From Dimorphilus gyrociliatus (Eukaryota > Annelida > Polychaeta > Dinophilidae): a DNA stretch of 64,000 nucleotides. The notes beneath the pieces were generated by a model. That model ran no database searches. It was not told the DNA's origin and was given only the letters and a program-made list of their open reading frames with translations. Positions 34,901 through 47,200 of the stretch are shown here, piece by piece. Numbering within the stretch: position 1 is the stretch's first letter; the number at the start of each line of letters is the position of its first letter. The DNA lies in NCBI GenBank assembly GCA_904063045.1, contig CAJFCJ010000024.1:925777-989776 (forward strand), in the 5' to 3' direction. Both the position numbers and the translations under genes were made by a program.

Positions 34901-37369
34901 ATACGTCTCCTTATAATCAAAAATTAATGTTTCAACTCGAAGAAGAGCTTTCAGAGGTTAAGGGCGTCGTTCAATCTAATAGAACATTCTGGTTGAGATC
35001 ATTCAGAGACTGGTTGCAAGGTTTGTTCATTTTTCCTTTTTGAACGAGAGAAGGCTTTAACAAAGGGGGAAGGAAAGTAGATTTCTATTGAAAGGGGTGC
35101 GAAAGACGTTTTGAGTACTACCCTTTTCTTTACAGAATTAAAGAGTTACTGCACATAGCTTAATGGACTTTTTAAATAAAAAATAGGTACTCAAATAAAA
35201 GAACGGACTAATGGGTAGGGAAGGGTTAGAAAAAACTTGTAACAATTCTATTGTCGCCACTCTATTCACACTTTATCATGGTCACTCTTCCATAATTTTT
35301 ATCCGTTTTCTTTAAATAGGCCTACAGAGGATATTCAACAAGGAGAAGCATATATTTAGAAAAGCTATCAAGAGTAGCCCTCGCAATATTCCCGAATGGT
35401 CAACAAATATGTCTTACGATGGTATAGTTGCTTTTAAACTATTAGGACAAACACCAACGAGATTTAGATCAAAGAAAGCTCTAACGACTAAGTTGGTGAG
35501 AGATGGAATAATTAATCCCAAATTGTTTTACAAACTACTGAGTGCCTGGACTTCCGAGAATTTACTGGCCTATTCGTTCTCTGAAGCGCAACTAAAACCC
35601 GAACCAAAGGAATGGAAGAACGACTATCGAAATGATGATTGCGAAGGTAAAAGAGAAATAGATAAAATAGCGGTAGTAATCTCAACTAAAATGTTACGTA
35701 ATAGTTTTATTGACAAGAAACAAATAAGAAATTTATTTACACATGTTAAAATTACATTTAACAAATAACAGATTAAATAGGGATTAGCTGTATTATCTTA
35801 TAAATAGGATTTAAATTAAATAAGTAATAAAATAGAGGGTATTAATAGCATTTATAAAATTCTATTTTGCTAATTTTCCTTCTTTATTCTGTTATATTCA
35901 TGTTTTTCTTTTTCGAACAGTGCAAAAATCAAAACCTTTAGCGTTTAGCCAAATGCCACTCTTAATGAGTTTTACCAACGAAGATGATATTCTGCCAAGC
36001 TTATCTAGAATTAGAGAAATATGTGAAAAATATACCTCAATGGGAATTACATCATTTCCAAAAGGAGAATTATTTACCTACTTGGACGATCTTCACAATC
36101 TTAAATTAAAAATTATCGTCGCTTTTGGGGCCTGCTTAGTAGTTCTATCAGTAATAATTACACTCTTTCTTATGCAACTATGGTTTGCAGCTGTATTGGT
36201 TTGTATAAGAGTTTTCTTTAAACAGAACACCCCTTTTTAATAACGTTTACCTTTATTTTAGACCTCAACTTTATTGTTTATTTACGTAGAAATTCTAGGA
36301 TTCTCTGGAATAATTAATCTCAAATTGAACGGCATATCGGCCGTTATAATGCTTACAACATTCTTATTCGTGTTGCCATCGGTTCTACGTTTCTTTATTG
36401 TAAGTAAATTCTTTAATTTGGCAAGTTAAAGAATAGAATGTATAAAAGTAATATAAATAAAGAACTCTTGATATAATTTTTAACTGATTAAGCAGATTGA
36501 TAACATGATTGTTTCTTATCGTTTAATTTATACATATGTATATGTGTCAGCGATTTAGAGTATACTGTATAGTTAACTTTCACAATGTTATATAGACTAC
36601 GTAGGGTATTTTACAGGCTATAATTGTTTTTTTTTATCCTTTATAGGCTTATGTAACGAATATTGGAACTAGAACGGAAAGGTTAAAGTTAACTTTACAA
36701 CAATTTTTACCAGTATACGTAAAGTATATATTGGGATTTCTGTTTGTACTTCTAGTCATTATTTTTACGCATTTCATCTTTATATTCAAGTAAGTTGAAT
36801 GATGGATAATAGATAAATTTGATAACGGATTAACTAATTCTCTTCCTTCTTTCCTCTCTCTTCTTTTTTGACAGATATTTCTTCATCTTGTATATTTTGG
36901 CTATTCTATTTCTAAGCTCGAATCTCTTGGTTACTATACCTGTTATATTATATTTAATAAATCCAAGGGCTCAGATTGAATTGGGTGATGAGCCTATGCC
37001 AAAACCGTCTCCTATGTTACCAAAACCTCGTAAAAAACCTCCCAAGGACTACGATAAGAAAAACCTAAGTACAATTACTGAAGAATCTAGTCACGCTGGT
37101 AGTGATAGTCAAATAAATAATAAATCTTGCCGGGTATTCGTTAGTACCCGGGCTACTCCTGTAAGTAATTAGTAAAACTTGCTGTTTATTTATTCTAAAT
37201 AACCTTTTATAATATAAATATTTTCATCTTTCTTAAATAGATACACAATTCGAATAATAACGAAAATTTTTCAACTAAAACTACCGATCAAGGTAACAAA
37301 AGCCAAAGGATGGCTTTAATAAAAACAACCACAGAAGTAACTGTAGAAGTGCATCAAAGTGACGATTAA
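23268..37369 (+). CDS. ptch: Patched-type Hedgehog receptor (PTCH)
   Basis: Sixteen exons join with matching phase: 23268-23336, 24692-24884, 26778-26961, 27241-27429, 27562-27682, 27771-27949, 32788-33058, 33675-33836, 34201-34425, 34504-35020, 35320-35646, 35921-36198, 36262-36399, 36647-36789, 36875-37160 and 37241-37369; 1,136 aa. An in-frame TAA 28 nt upstream supports the start. Landmarks in order: RPSWIDA; TM1 near 57-77; first extracellular loop with DCFWEG; sterol-sensing TM2-6; a short middle loop; TM7; second extracellular loop with FRDWLQG and DGIINP; TM8-12; and a tail of about 120 aa with KKPPKDYDKK. Patched restrains Smoothened, probably by moving sterol, and binds Hedgehog through its two extracellular loops. 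Oddities: TM4 and TM10 lack the acidic RND motifs, and middle loop and tail are short against human PTCH1 (1,447 aa). AATAAA is at 37415-37420. Confidence 0.93.
24480..24691 (+). promoter_or_regulatory. GC/CpG-rich block in patched intron 1
   Basis: A CpG-rich segment just before exon 2, with a TGGGTGG core (24482-24488, partial Gli match), CGCGCG and GCGTGCGTCGCGGGG stretches, and an E-box CACCTG. It contrasts with the AT-rich intron around it. This is a possible intronic enhancer, inferred from composition and motifs only. The rest of intron 1 (23337-24691) shows no coding sequence. Confidence 0.25.
24885..26777. other. Patched intron 2 (1.9 kb)
   Basis: AT-rich first half, a (TC)n run at 25929-25961, then a more GC-balanced part (26230-26480) with CACCTG and CpG. 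The minus-strand open frame at 26202-26498 in that part has no family match or acceptor and I do not call it a gene. Confidence 0.6.
25929..25961. repeat. (TC)n microsatellite in patched intron 2
   Basis: About 16 uninterrupted TC units, followed by imperfect copies. Confidence 0.95.
27950..32787. other. Patched intron 6 (4.8 kb), noncoding
   Basis: By far the largest patched intron. It contains several less AT-rich islands (about 28480-29330, 31190-31250 and 32550-32710) separated by AT-rich sequence, with no exon I can support. Long introns with GC-richer islands in developmental regulators often hold enhancers. Open frames at 30654-30899 and 31609-31843 look like chance. Confidence 0.55.
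32550..32710 (+). promoter_or_regulatory. CpG-rich island with near-palindrome in patched intron 6
   Basis: The most GC/CpG-dense segment of the window, ending about 80 bp before exon 7. It has a near-palindrome GCGGGTGGTCCACCGC (32628-32643) containing CGGGTGGTC, an 8-of-9 match to the reverse Gli consensus. Nearby are GCGCGCGCC and two TAGGCCTA palindromes (32597 and 32749). It could be an enhancer or an alternative promoter. Confidence 0.3.
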
Positions 37370-37420
37370 ACTATTTTGTATTTATCTGTGATGCTTTTGG
37401 TGCTATTAAAATAAAATAAA

Positions 37421-38285
37421 GATTAAAAAAGTAATAGAATTGTATTTAATTTATCTCGATTTTCAATTGATAAACATAACAATAGAGTTGTTGTAAAGGA
37501 GAATATTTGTTTACCGAATTTTTCGGATGATACTGACAAGAATATAAGTTTATCTATAGTTAATTTTGTTTTACTTTTTACTCTTAAAGTATCCATCTTG
37601 ATAAGTGTCTTTCTCTCTCTCTCTCTCTCCCTCAATCTTCCGTACACCTTTTCTCCTATTTTATTCTTTTATACAACATTCCCTACCATTCGAATATTGT
37701 CCTCTCTTTTCATATTTCAAATGTAAATATCTACTCGTATTGTTTTCTTTCTTTCAATATTAACTTTGACTGTAAAAGATATAAACCTTGGCAATTAACT
37801 AATTATGAATATTTGTATTTGATATTTAATATATTAGTATTTACGAAAGCGTAAATAAGGGTTTGTTATCATCTATCAAAACCATTTCAAGCACTACTTG
37901 TAATATAGGTGAATATTTTTGCAAGTGCAACTTTTACTTACAGTACTAGCTACGCCATCTATAACCTCTTCTTTAATTCAATAGTCGAGTGCGTTGGAAG
38001 AGATTTATTATTTACACAATTTTAAGGTGACTGACTGGAAACAATTGTTTCCCCAAAACCACACCTCTGAAAAGCCTAAATTCTTCAAAACCATATTGAT
38101 CACGAGCATTTTGTGTCTGGACAGCTATCGAAGGTGTACAAAGCTATCGTCATTTACTTCTAGTTCTAAACTCTAGTCTTCTATTTCAAAATAGGTTAGT
38201 AAAAGCTAATTAAAATGTCTTATTATTTCTAATTAACAAACCAATCATATGTTACAATTATTTTTAGGAGAGAAGAAATAAGAAA
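37421..38285. other. Spacer between patched and sacsin-like gene
   Basis: Contains a CT run (37612-37630) and a CTCF-like core CGCCATCT (37953-37960). A stretch at about 37985-38129 has an acceptor, an open coding-like frame and a GTGTAC donor, but it does not fit the phase of the next gene. The sequence at 38266-38267 looks like a 5' UTR splice acceptor just before the sacsin ATG. Confidence 0.5.
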
Positions 38286-41200
38286 ATGGAAAAACGTTTG
38301 TTTTTTCATATTTTTTCCATAGTTCTGCAATAGAATAACATTTAATGTAAAGAGAAAAATATTAATATAGTAACTAATTATGAATTTTATAGTGCATAGT
38401 CCTAATTAACAATTACATTTAAATATCATTTAGATAAGTTTTCACATAAGTGTTTTTGCTTTCTTATTATCCATTTTTTGATGATTTTTTTTAATATGTC
38501 TATATTAATATATAATGTATTGTTGTCTACATTCTTTATAGACCATTAAAGTCAGTAAAGGCATTGTTTCAATTGTTTCAAAATTCAATTGTCTATAAAA
38601 AGTAAGAGTACATTATTTATCGTTAATTCTATAGGCTTTGGAAAGAAATTTCTTAGGCCAACAATTCTAGACGAAATCCATAAAATCTTTCAAAAATACC
38701 CATACGATGGTGGTATTTTAAAGGTAATTTCAATTAATTTCTCTACTATTTCTAACTTAATATCATATTCTAATAATTGCAGGAAATGATTCAGAATGCT
38801 GAAGATGCAGGAGCTAAAAATGTTAGTTTCATTTTTGATTGCAGAACATTTGATAAGAAATCGAGCTACGAAACCAATGAACAAGCTTCACTTCAACAAC
38901 TTCGTTCCATTGTTTCTTTTAATGATGCTCGTGTTACTGCAGAAGATTGGAAAGGCATACAATCAGTTGGTCTTAGTAATAAGGACAAGAAAGCTTATAA
39001 AGTTGGTAGATTTGGTTTAGGAATGAAGTCTCTTTTTCATTTAACAGGTTAAACTCATTTTTAATCTCTTTTAAGAGAAATAACGATATAAACATTTTGC
39101 AGACTGCATACAAATTATAAGCGGAGAAGATGTTTTATATCTTGATCCTTCATGCAAGTATTTCAAAGACGAAATTCATCATTATGATCTTTCAGAAATG
39201 CTTTCGAAATGCCCTGAAAAGAAAAGGGAGCTTGAGGAAGCTAGCAAATTAGTAGCCGATTATGATACCCGCTATAATGAAGATTATCCATTTACTATGT
39301 TTCGTTTACCATTAAGAAATCAACCATCTGATGTATCTGATCGAGTTCTTTCCGATTCAGATATTATTGAATTATTTGACCAGTTTATCGAAGATGGATC
39401 TAATAATCTGTTGTTTCTTAAATATCTGCAATCTATCAGACTGTATCGGCTTTCAGATTCGGGATCGGCACTACTTTGTAGCATAGAAATTACACTAACT
39501 GAAAATATTCAAAGACAAAGATTAATTTACAGAGAAAGTCTGGAAAATTCTAAACCATTTCAAATATGCTATGATTCTTGTTTCATCATACAAAATGGAA
39601 CAACAAGGAAAGTTGAGAGATATCTTGTTGTAGTTCAACAAAATTTCGATAATTCTGATATTAAAACACTATCAAATAAACTTCACTATCAACCTTGTGT
39701 GGGTTTAGCCGTTCCCCTTGATCATTCCCTTTTAGGGGAAGGATCATTGTTTACCTTTCTTCCATGTAGTACAAATATAGCATATCCTATTCATATTCAT
39801 GGATATTTTGCTTTAAATGATAGTCGATCTGGTCTGAAATTCTCAAAGATAATGAATGATGACGATTCGAAATGGAACATTTTAATGCTTAAACATCTAC
39901 TACCGAAAGTTTACAATCAATTATTTACTTCTCTGTCGGAGTATAAATCAGTTGATAAAATCATTGAATTTTTCCCACCTAGTTCTTCAAATGATCCTCT
40001 CTGGTTGATAAGTTCAAATGAAATAATCTCTAACCTACTTAGTTGTAAATTCATATCGGGTTCATTGAAAAAAACAACACCCATAAATACTAAATTTATT
40101 ATCGATGATGAATATGCTCAATTTAAAATTGAAATTCTAAAAGCTTCGAATGAAAACTTCGTCGTTCTTAACAAAGAAACTCTACAGACGTTGCGAACTT
40201 TTTTCAAAGGCCATTTCGTATGTGAAGTTCAAATAAAAGAAGTAATTCTTCAGTTACAGGCACGGAACTGTTGGAAAAACTTTATATCGGCTAAAACAAA
40301 AATAGGGATTCTTGAATATCTATTAGATTTAAATTTGGATGTCTCAAACTTGGAGCTTCTTCCAGTAAAAGATTCAAAATCTAATGTATCTTTCAGTACA
40401 TTTAAAAGGCATATTTTCTATAATTACATCTATTATCCATCAAACAACTTAGATGTAATACTGAATGGCGTGGGAATTGATTTTATTGCAGCAAATTCTT
40501 TAACAGAAAAATGTAAAAGACTAATTGAAGATATGGCTCTTAAACAGAATTATCAGCTTAGAAATATGGATATCTCTAAATTCCTATCATACGTAGAGCA
40601 TATGGAAGAAGAGTTTCAGGATCATTCGTGGCTGGAACTATTTATCAACTATATATTAAAAGAGCGCCTTAGTATCGTTACAGGAAAATTTGATAACTTG
40701 CCTGTGATAAGACTAACAACTAATGGAAAAGATTTTAAGAGCTATGCAGTAAAAAATCTTCCAGCTATTTTTGACGAAGCAATAGAAAGAAGAGTTGATA
40801 AAAACATTTTACAAGCATTTGGTATAATATTGGTTAAGAGTGTGTCAAAAATATCTATACCTTTTTTGAACATAAGAAAATCCAATAACAATCCTATTAT
40901 ATTCAATAATGTTTGCGAAAGATTGTTTCAAAATTTATTCTCCAGTGATTTTGTAAACACAGGTCAACATTTATCAAATTTGTTTGGTAAAATGAACAAT
41001 CCAAAAGCAAGCGACGTATTAAACTATCTTTCTTCCAATGTTAAAAGTATACAAGCACTATCTGCAAAGATACAAGTTCAATGGGAAGGACTAAAAATAT
41101 TTCCCCAATACGAAAGGGACATATATGTTTCGTCCACTTTAACTAATCAATTTATAGAGTGTGTTCCCTTTCCAACAAAAGTAGACCTAATTAAAAAATG

Positions 41201-44200
41201 TGACGAAGTTGAAACACTTAAACATGTTTTCGGTCTGGAAGAGATATCCATACCTATGCTACTTTTCTTGAAAGTAATTCCTAGCATTCCTGACAAGTAT
41301 AATACAAAGGAAATAGTTGAAATCATACAATATGCTTTTCAGAATTATCAAGCTAATGCAGTGAAAAAATATATCATAAATAGAAGAATTTTTCCAGCGG
41401 CAAACTTTACATGTAAATTACTAGATGAACTCTACAGCTTTGATGTTTCCTTCCCCTGTAAACTAAGAGAGGAAGCAACGTTATCCAACTATTTTTTGCA
41501 CCCCAATTTAAGGGAATTTGAAGAGATATTAAGCGAAATTGGTCTAAAGTCAACTCTAAGTGAAGAGCTTTTGATTAAACTTTTTCAATATGTTGTAAGA
41601 AATAATGACTTTGCTTTAAGTAAAAGTCTTCAAAATTACATAATTAAAAAGAATATATCAATTAATTCAGAATTAAAGTGGATAAGTGATATTGAAATTC
41701 ACCCTGAAAATTATCCCAATGGGATTAATTGGTTTGGTGGGAAGAAATGTCTGTATGATCGACATTCTGTTTTTAGTGATAATCATTCCTTGTTGGTTGG
41801 AGGTGTAAAACCAGTTATTCCTGACAAGCTCTACCATTTGTTAAATTGTGATTCTACTTTGTCGTTTGACATTGTAAATAAGCAATTTCAAGTTCTCCAG
41901 TTACAAATACGTCAATTAAGAGGCAAAAATATGGAAAAAGCGGAAAACATAATCAAAATACTTTACAAACAGATTAATGCCTCTAATGATTGGGTGTCCG
42001 AGTTCAAGGACCAACAATGTGCCTGGACAGGAAAGGAATTTGTTCATCCTACAAAATTCATTATAAATAATGGAAATATTCAACTAGAACCCTATCGATT
42101 CTATATTCCCAATAATTTTGTAGAATTCAAAGAATTCTATTTAAAATGCGATGCAAAAGAAGACCTGGATTGTATAAATGTAAGTTTCTACCTTTTTCAT
42201 ATTAATATCTGTGCTAAATTTTCATACAACCTTAAATTAGGTACTAATAGATATCAGTAAAAATCCGCCTTCAAGCTGTAAAAATGGTATTCGCATATGT
42301 TCAGATATTTTGAACTCTATTCAAGATACTAATTCCTACGAATTAAAGGATATAATGATTCCAGTGGAAACAACAGATTCATGTACTTTTTCTATGAAAC
42401 CGCTGAGCAGATGTACACAAGCAGCTATTTCAAACTTTACTGGAGTAGACGATGATTGTTACATCATAGAATTTGACGAAAATAGATTCAGTTACATTCT
42501 TCATAATCAACTAAGACTTAGCGAGGATACAAAAAATATATTAGATATTCGTTCCATGAATGAATCTTTATTGGAATTTGAAGACTGGACTCAATCCGAA
42601 GATTTATGTCGTAGATTGAAACAATTGATTTCAGAATATAAAGATGGAATTGGGCCAATTAAAGAGCTTATACAAAATGCTGATGATGCTAGAGCAACAA
42701 CCGTCAAAATCATGTTCGATGAAAGATCCTCATCTATTAAAGACGAAAGCAAATATTTTATCGGTCCATCCGTTTGGGTTTATAATGATGGACTATTCAG
42801 TGAAAGTGATTTTGACGCAGTTAAATCTATAAATTCTGGCCACAAAGAATTGAAAAAGTCAACAATCGGAAAATTTGGTATTGGATTTAATTCCGTATAT
42901 CATTATACAGAAACACCGTCATTTATATCGGGTAACAACTATGTTCGATTTGATCCCCATGCTCAGTACTCTGGAAGCCTTTCAAAGAAACAAAGAGGAG
43001 GTTATCGAATAAAATTGGATGAATCCAAATTAAAACCATTAAAGAGATTACTATCACCTTTTGAAGGAATATTTGGTTGTAAAGTTCCATCACAATGTAG
43101 ATTTGATGGAACGCTATTTAGACTTCAATTGAGAAGTCGTGAACAAGCTTTTCAATCTTTAATTTCTAAAATATCATACGATTCCGAAAATATAGAAGAA
43201 CTAATACAGATTGTACTTAATTTCTCTAGTGATCTTCTTCTATTTACCCAATGTATATGCGAATTTCAAATGTTTCATATAAATGCTTCAGGAGGCATAA
43301 AGGAAATTATTAATATGAAAAAAACACTTGGCAATGCGCTTAATACGAAAGCTCTTCAAATTGAAAAAATACCGAAATGCTTAAGGGAAAAAACAAATTA
43401 TATCGAAGTAATACAACATGCAAATGTCTTATTGGATAACTATGATTCACAAACAGTAGTCTTGATAAACATAGATAAGAAGGTGGGTTCGGCTTTTAAG
43501 TATTTGAACAAAGGTGAAGGTGACGAATCATATCAATGGATTATTGGACAAAACAAAATTACAAATGTCTTACCAGAACTGGAGGAGAGAGGAAGCGTAG
43601 CTATTGGGGGAGTTGCAATTTGCTTATCAGAGAATGTTTCATATGACAATTCCCTGTATTGTTTCTTGCCGCTTCCTATTTCTACGGACCTTCCTTTCCA
43701 TTTGAATGGATCATTTGCGACATCACATGATCGAAGAAATATTATTAGAAATACTAAAGGAGATAGACATGTAATTGAACATGAATGGAATAAATTGCTC
43801 TTTGAAAGAGTAATTCCGTTAGCTCTAAAAGATACTTTTTCTGCAATAAAAACAATAATTATAAATGGTGAAAGCTGTAGATGGTACGAGCTATTTCCGA
43901 CGTTAAATGTTTATACTGATCACTTTATTGAAAAACTCATTCGAATTTTTTATAGAGAAATGATTAAATCTTCTGATGGCTGGTTTATCTTTCAGATGAA
44001 CTGGTATGAACCAAATGATATACGTTTCTTAAGTGAGGAACTATACAAATTGGAAGAACTTACAAATATTGATTTAGACACTATTGCATTTGATCTATTT
44101 GAACTGCCATTTCCTAAATTGCCTATGAGTTTACGAAACACTATTGAAAAATGCGAAGAAGAATACTTTATGAACAGAGTAATTGATACCAAAACGTTTT

Positions 44201-47200
44201 ATTCGAGTCTTGTGGAGAACAGTGATTCAATTAACAGCAAACATTTTGATTTGATTATTAAAAGTGGTCTTGAACAATTTCCTTCAACGATAAGTGACAT
44301 ATTGGAACGATCGAAGTGTATAAGAACAAAACCAAATGGTATTTTAAAATTACCTAAAGAAGTTGTTTTGGAAAATTCTGAATTATCGCCCCTCTTCGAT
44401 TTTGAAGAGAATCGATTTTGTGATTGGGATAAAGAAGACGTCGAAAGTGTGAAAACTGAACTTTCTGCTATTGGAATCATATCTACTAAACTTAGTGTAG
44501 AACAAATTATTGAAAGATGTAAGGTATTTGAGGAGAATAGAAAAGATCCAGACTTTATTAATAGAGGACATTTGATATGTTCAGTTATTCACAAAACACA
44601 TTCTTCAGGAACAATTATAACCAATGAACAACTAAATAAACTAAAGAACATTTCATTCATTCCAATAAAAGTAAAGTCCGAAAAGTGGGAATTAGACTGG
44701 CACGATGACGGATGTACATATTTATATTCTTCTAAAGCGATCAGAAAATGTGATTTTCGATTGATAGCTTTTGTGAAACCAGCTCTATCAAACCAAGTAC
44801 CATTAAGATTGCCTCAACTCTTGAACATTGAAGAGGCATCTGTTGAAGAAGTGTTAGAGAATGTAAACATTCTTCAAAATTGTAAAATTTCTGAACAAGT
44901 AAAGACAATATACAATGAGATCATTACTTTTTTAAGTAAAAAAGACTTTAATTCACAAGATTTTCCACTTCTTGTTCACCATAACAATGGTTTTAAATTT
45001 GAAAAAGATCATTCAAAATGCTATCGGACCGGTATTTTTACTAATCTTGAACCATTTATGTTTGAATGCGTGCGAAACTCCAATGCTATCAAATTTTTAA
45101 ACATTCTCCATGTAAAACAAGAACCTTCATTCAATGATTTCATTCAAATTCTGAGCGAAATCAAGAAGAAAAGTGATGAGAGTTGTACCTCGATTTGTGA
45201 TGATGAAGTTAATATGATTATTTCAATTCTCAATGGCTTAATTGCTGATAAAACAAATCTGAAAAATTTCCTAATGAATAACGATAACCATATTTTTGTT
45301 CCTAGTACAAACAATGTTTTGTTAAGCCATAGAGATTTATGTTTTTGCAATATTGATTGGATTGATAAAAGTGAACTACAAGTTTGTCATGAGAAAATTA
45401 GTATTAATCTAGCTAAGAAACTAGAAATTCCAAGTAATCAAGATAAATTCTTTTCTTCAAAATCTATTGGAATAGGAGAAGAATTCGGTCAGTCAGAGGA
45501 CTTACTCAGTCGTATTAGAACTCTTCTTCGAGCATATCCAAATGATGGAACAATTATTAGGGAGATTATTCAGAATGCTGATGATGCTGGCGCTACTGAA
45601 ATTCAATTTATTCTTGACGCAAATAAGTATGGAGATGAGAAAATATTTGGAGATTCGTGGAAACCTTTACAAAAGTGTCCAGCATTACTCGTCTATAACA
45701 ATGGAAAATTTCGAAAAGAAGATTTCGACGGAATTCAAAGGTTAGGTGAAGGAAGCAAGAAGGATGATGTAACTAAAGTTGGAGAATTTGGTGTTGGTTT
45801 TAATTGTGTATATCATTTAACTGATGTACCTATAATTGTTGCTAATCATGAAGAGAGAGGTCCAGTATTTTGTGTATTTGATCCTCATCGTTCTTATTTT
45901 CCGAAAGCAGAAAATTTTTTAAAGCCAGGGCGAATGATAAGTTTAAAAGATATGAATTCATATTCTGATGTTTTACAGACACTGCCCCAAGAATTTGACC
46001 TAGAAAACGGAGTTCTATTCAGATTTCCACTTAGAGATAATAAAATGGCCAACAGGTCCAAACTGTCTGATCGACCATTGCGTTTTAAAGAAGCAGAAAA
46101 AATTTTAGAAGATCATTTTCATAAAACTGTAAAAGAATCTTTATTTTTCTTGAATAATATTCAAAAGATTGTATTTAAAAAGAAGATTGGCGATTCATAT
46201 GAGAATATATCTTGTATATCAACTTCAAGGGAACCGTTTAGTAAGAAGAGCCAGCAAACTAATTTCACTCAAGAAGTTTATAATAATGATCGTTTTGATC
46301 CTCTTTCTTTATGCTATTATCTCAAAATAAGTGATTCAAAGAAATATGAAAAATGGTTAATTTATCGTTCATTTGGTTTTAGGGAAATCGATAATTTGCC
46401 AAGCGATTTAAGTAATGAAAAGTTTAATCCTGAAGCTGGTGTTGCTCTTCCAATCAAATTGGAAACTTCGGAGGGAATAAAGAAAAAGATATTTTGTCAT
46501 CTACCTTTACCTATTGAAAGTCATATGCCTGTTCATATTAATGGACGTTTTTATTTAGACCATGAAAATCGAAGAGCTATCCGAAAAAATGAAGACTCAG
46601 ACAATGCAATTGAAGTTCGATGGAACTTGTACGTTTTCAATAAACTAATAGGCTATTGCTATGCTAGAATTATTGAAAAATTAAAAATTTTAGTTACGGA
46701 AAAAGAATTGACTTTCAATAATTTTTATAGTTTTTTCCCAAAATTACACAAGGAAGATACTTTCATTAAGGGAGTGTGTGAAGGCTGTATGAGTTACTTA
46801 AAGAAGAGTAAAATATTTGCTTTTGAATCCTCAAATTCCGCAATAGAATGGTTGTCATACAATGAACATAATAAGAATTATCTGTTATATTTTCAATTTG
46901 ATCGTAAATCAGTCGTTAATATATTAAAAGATATTGGTATGAAAATAACAGAAGTACCTACAACGTTAAAAGAAGAATTTGCAGCAGGTCATATGGATAT
47001 TTATGAAGTGAATGAAACTGAAGTTGTCAAATTTTTACTATCGAAATACCATTGTTTTGGTAAACTTCCTCTTCATATCACCGAGACACCCTTTATGAAA
47101 GTACAACGGTTAGAGAGTGTTATTAAATTTATCGATACGGAATTTGAATCAAAGCATAATAATCAGAAGAAATGTGACAGCAAAAATGATGATTTAGAGA

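Noticed and set aside
37985-38129. Coding-like stretch with acceptor and GTGTAC donor before the sacsin gene
   Set aside because: Its phase does not match the first sacsin repeat exon, and the ATG at 38286 has an in-frame stop upstream, so it is not the sacsin N-terminus. No other partner exon was found.
38559-38634. In-frame upstream extension of the first sacsin repeat exon
   Set aside because: It contains no plausible start, and the TTCTATAG acceptor at 38634 gives a clean join to the mini-exon at 38286.
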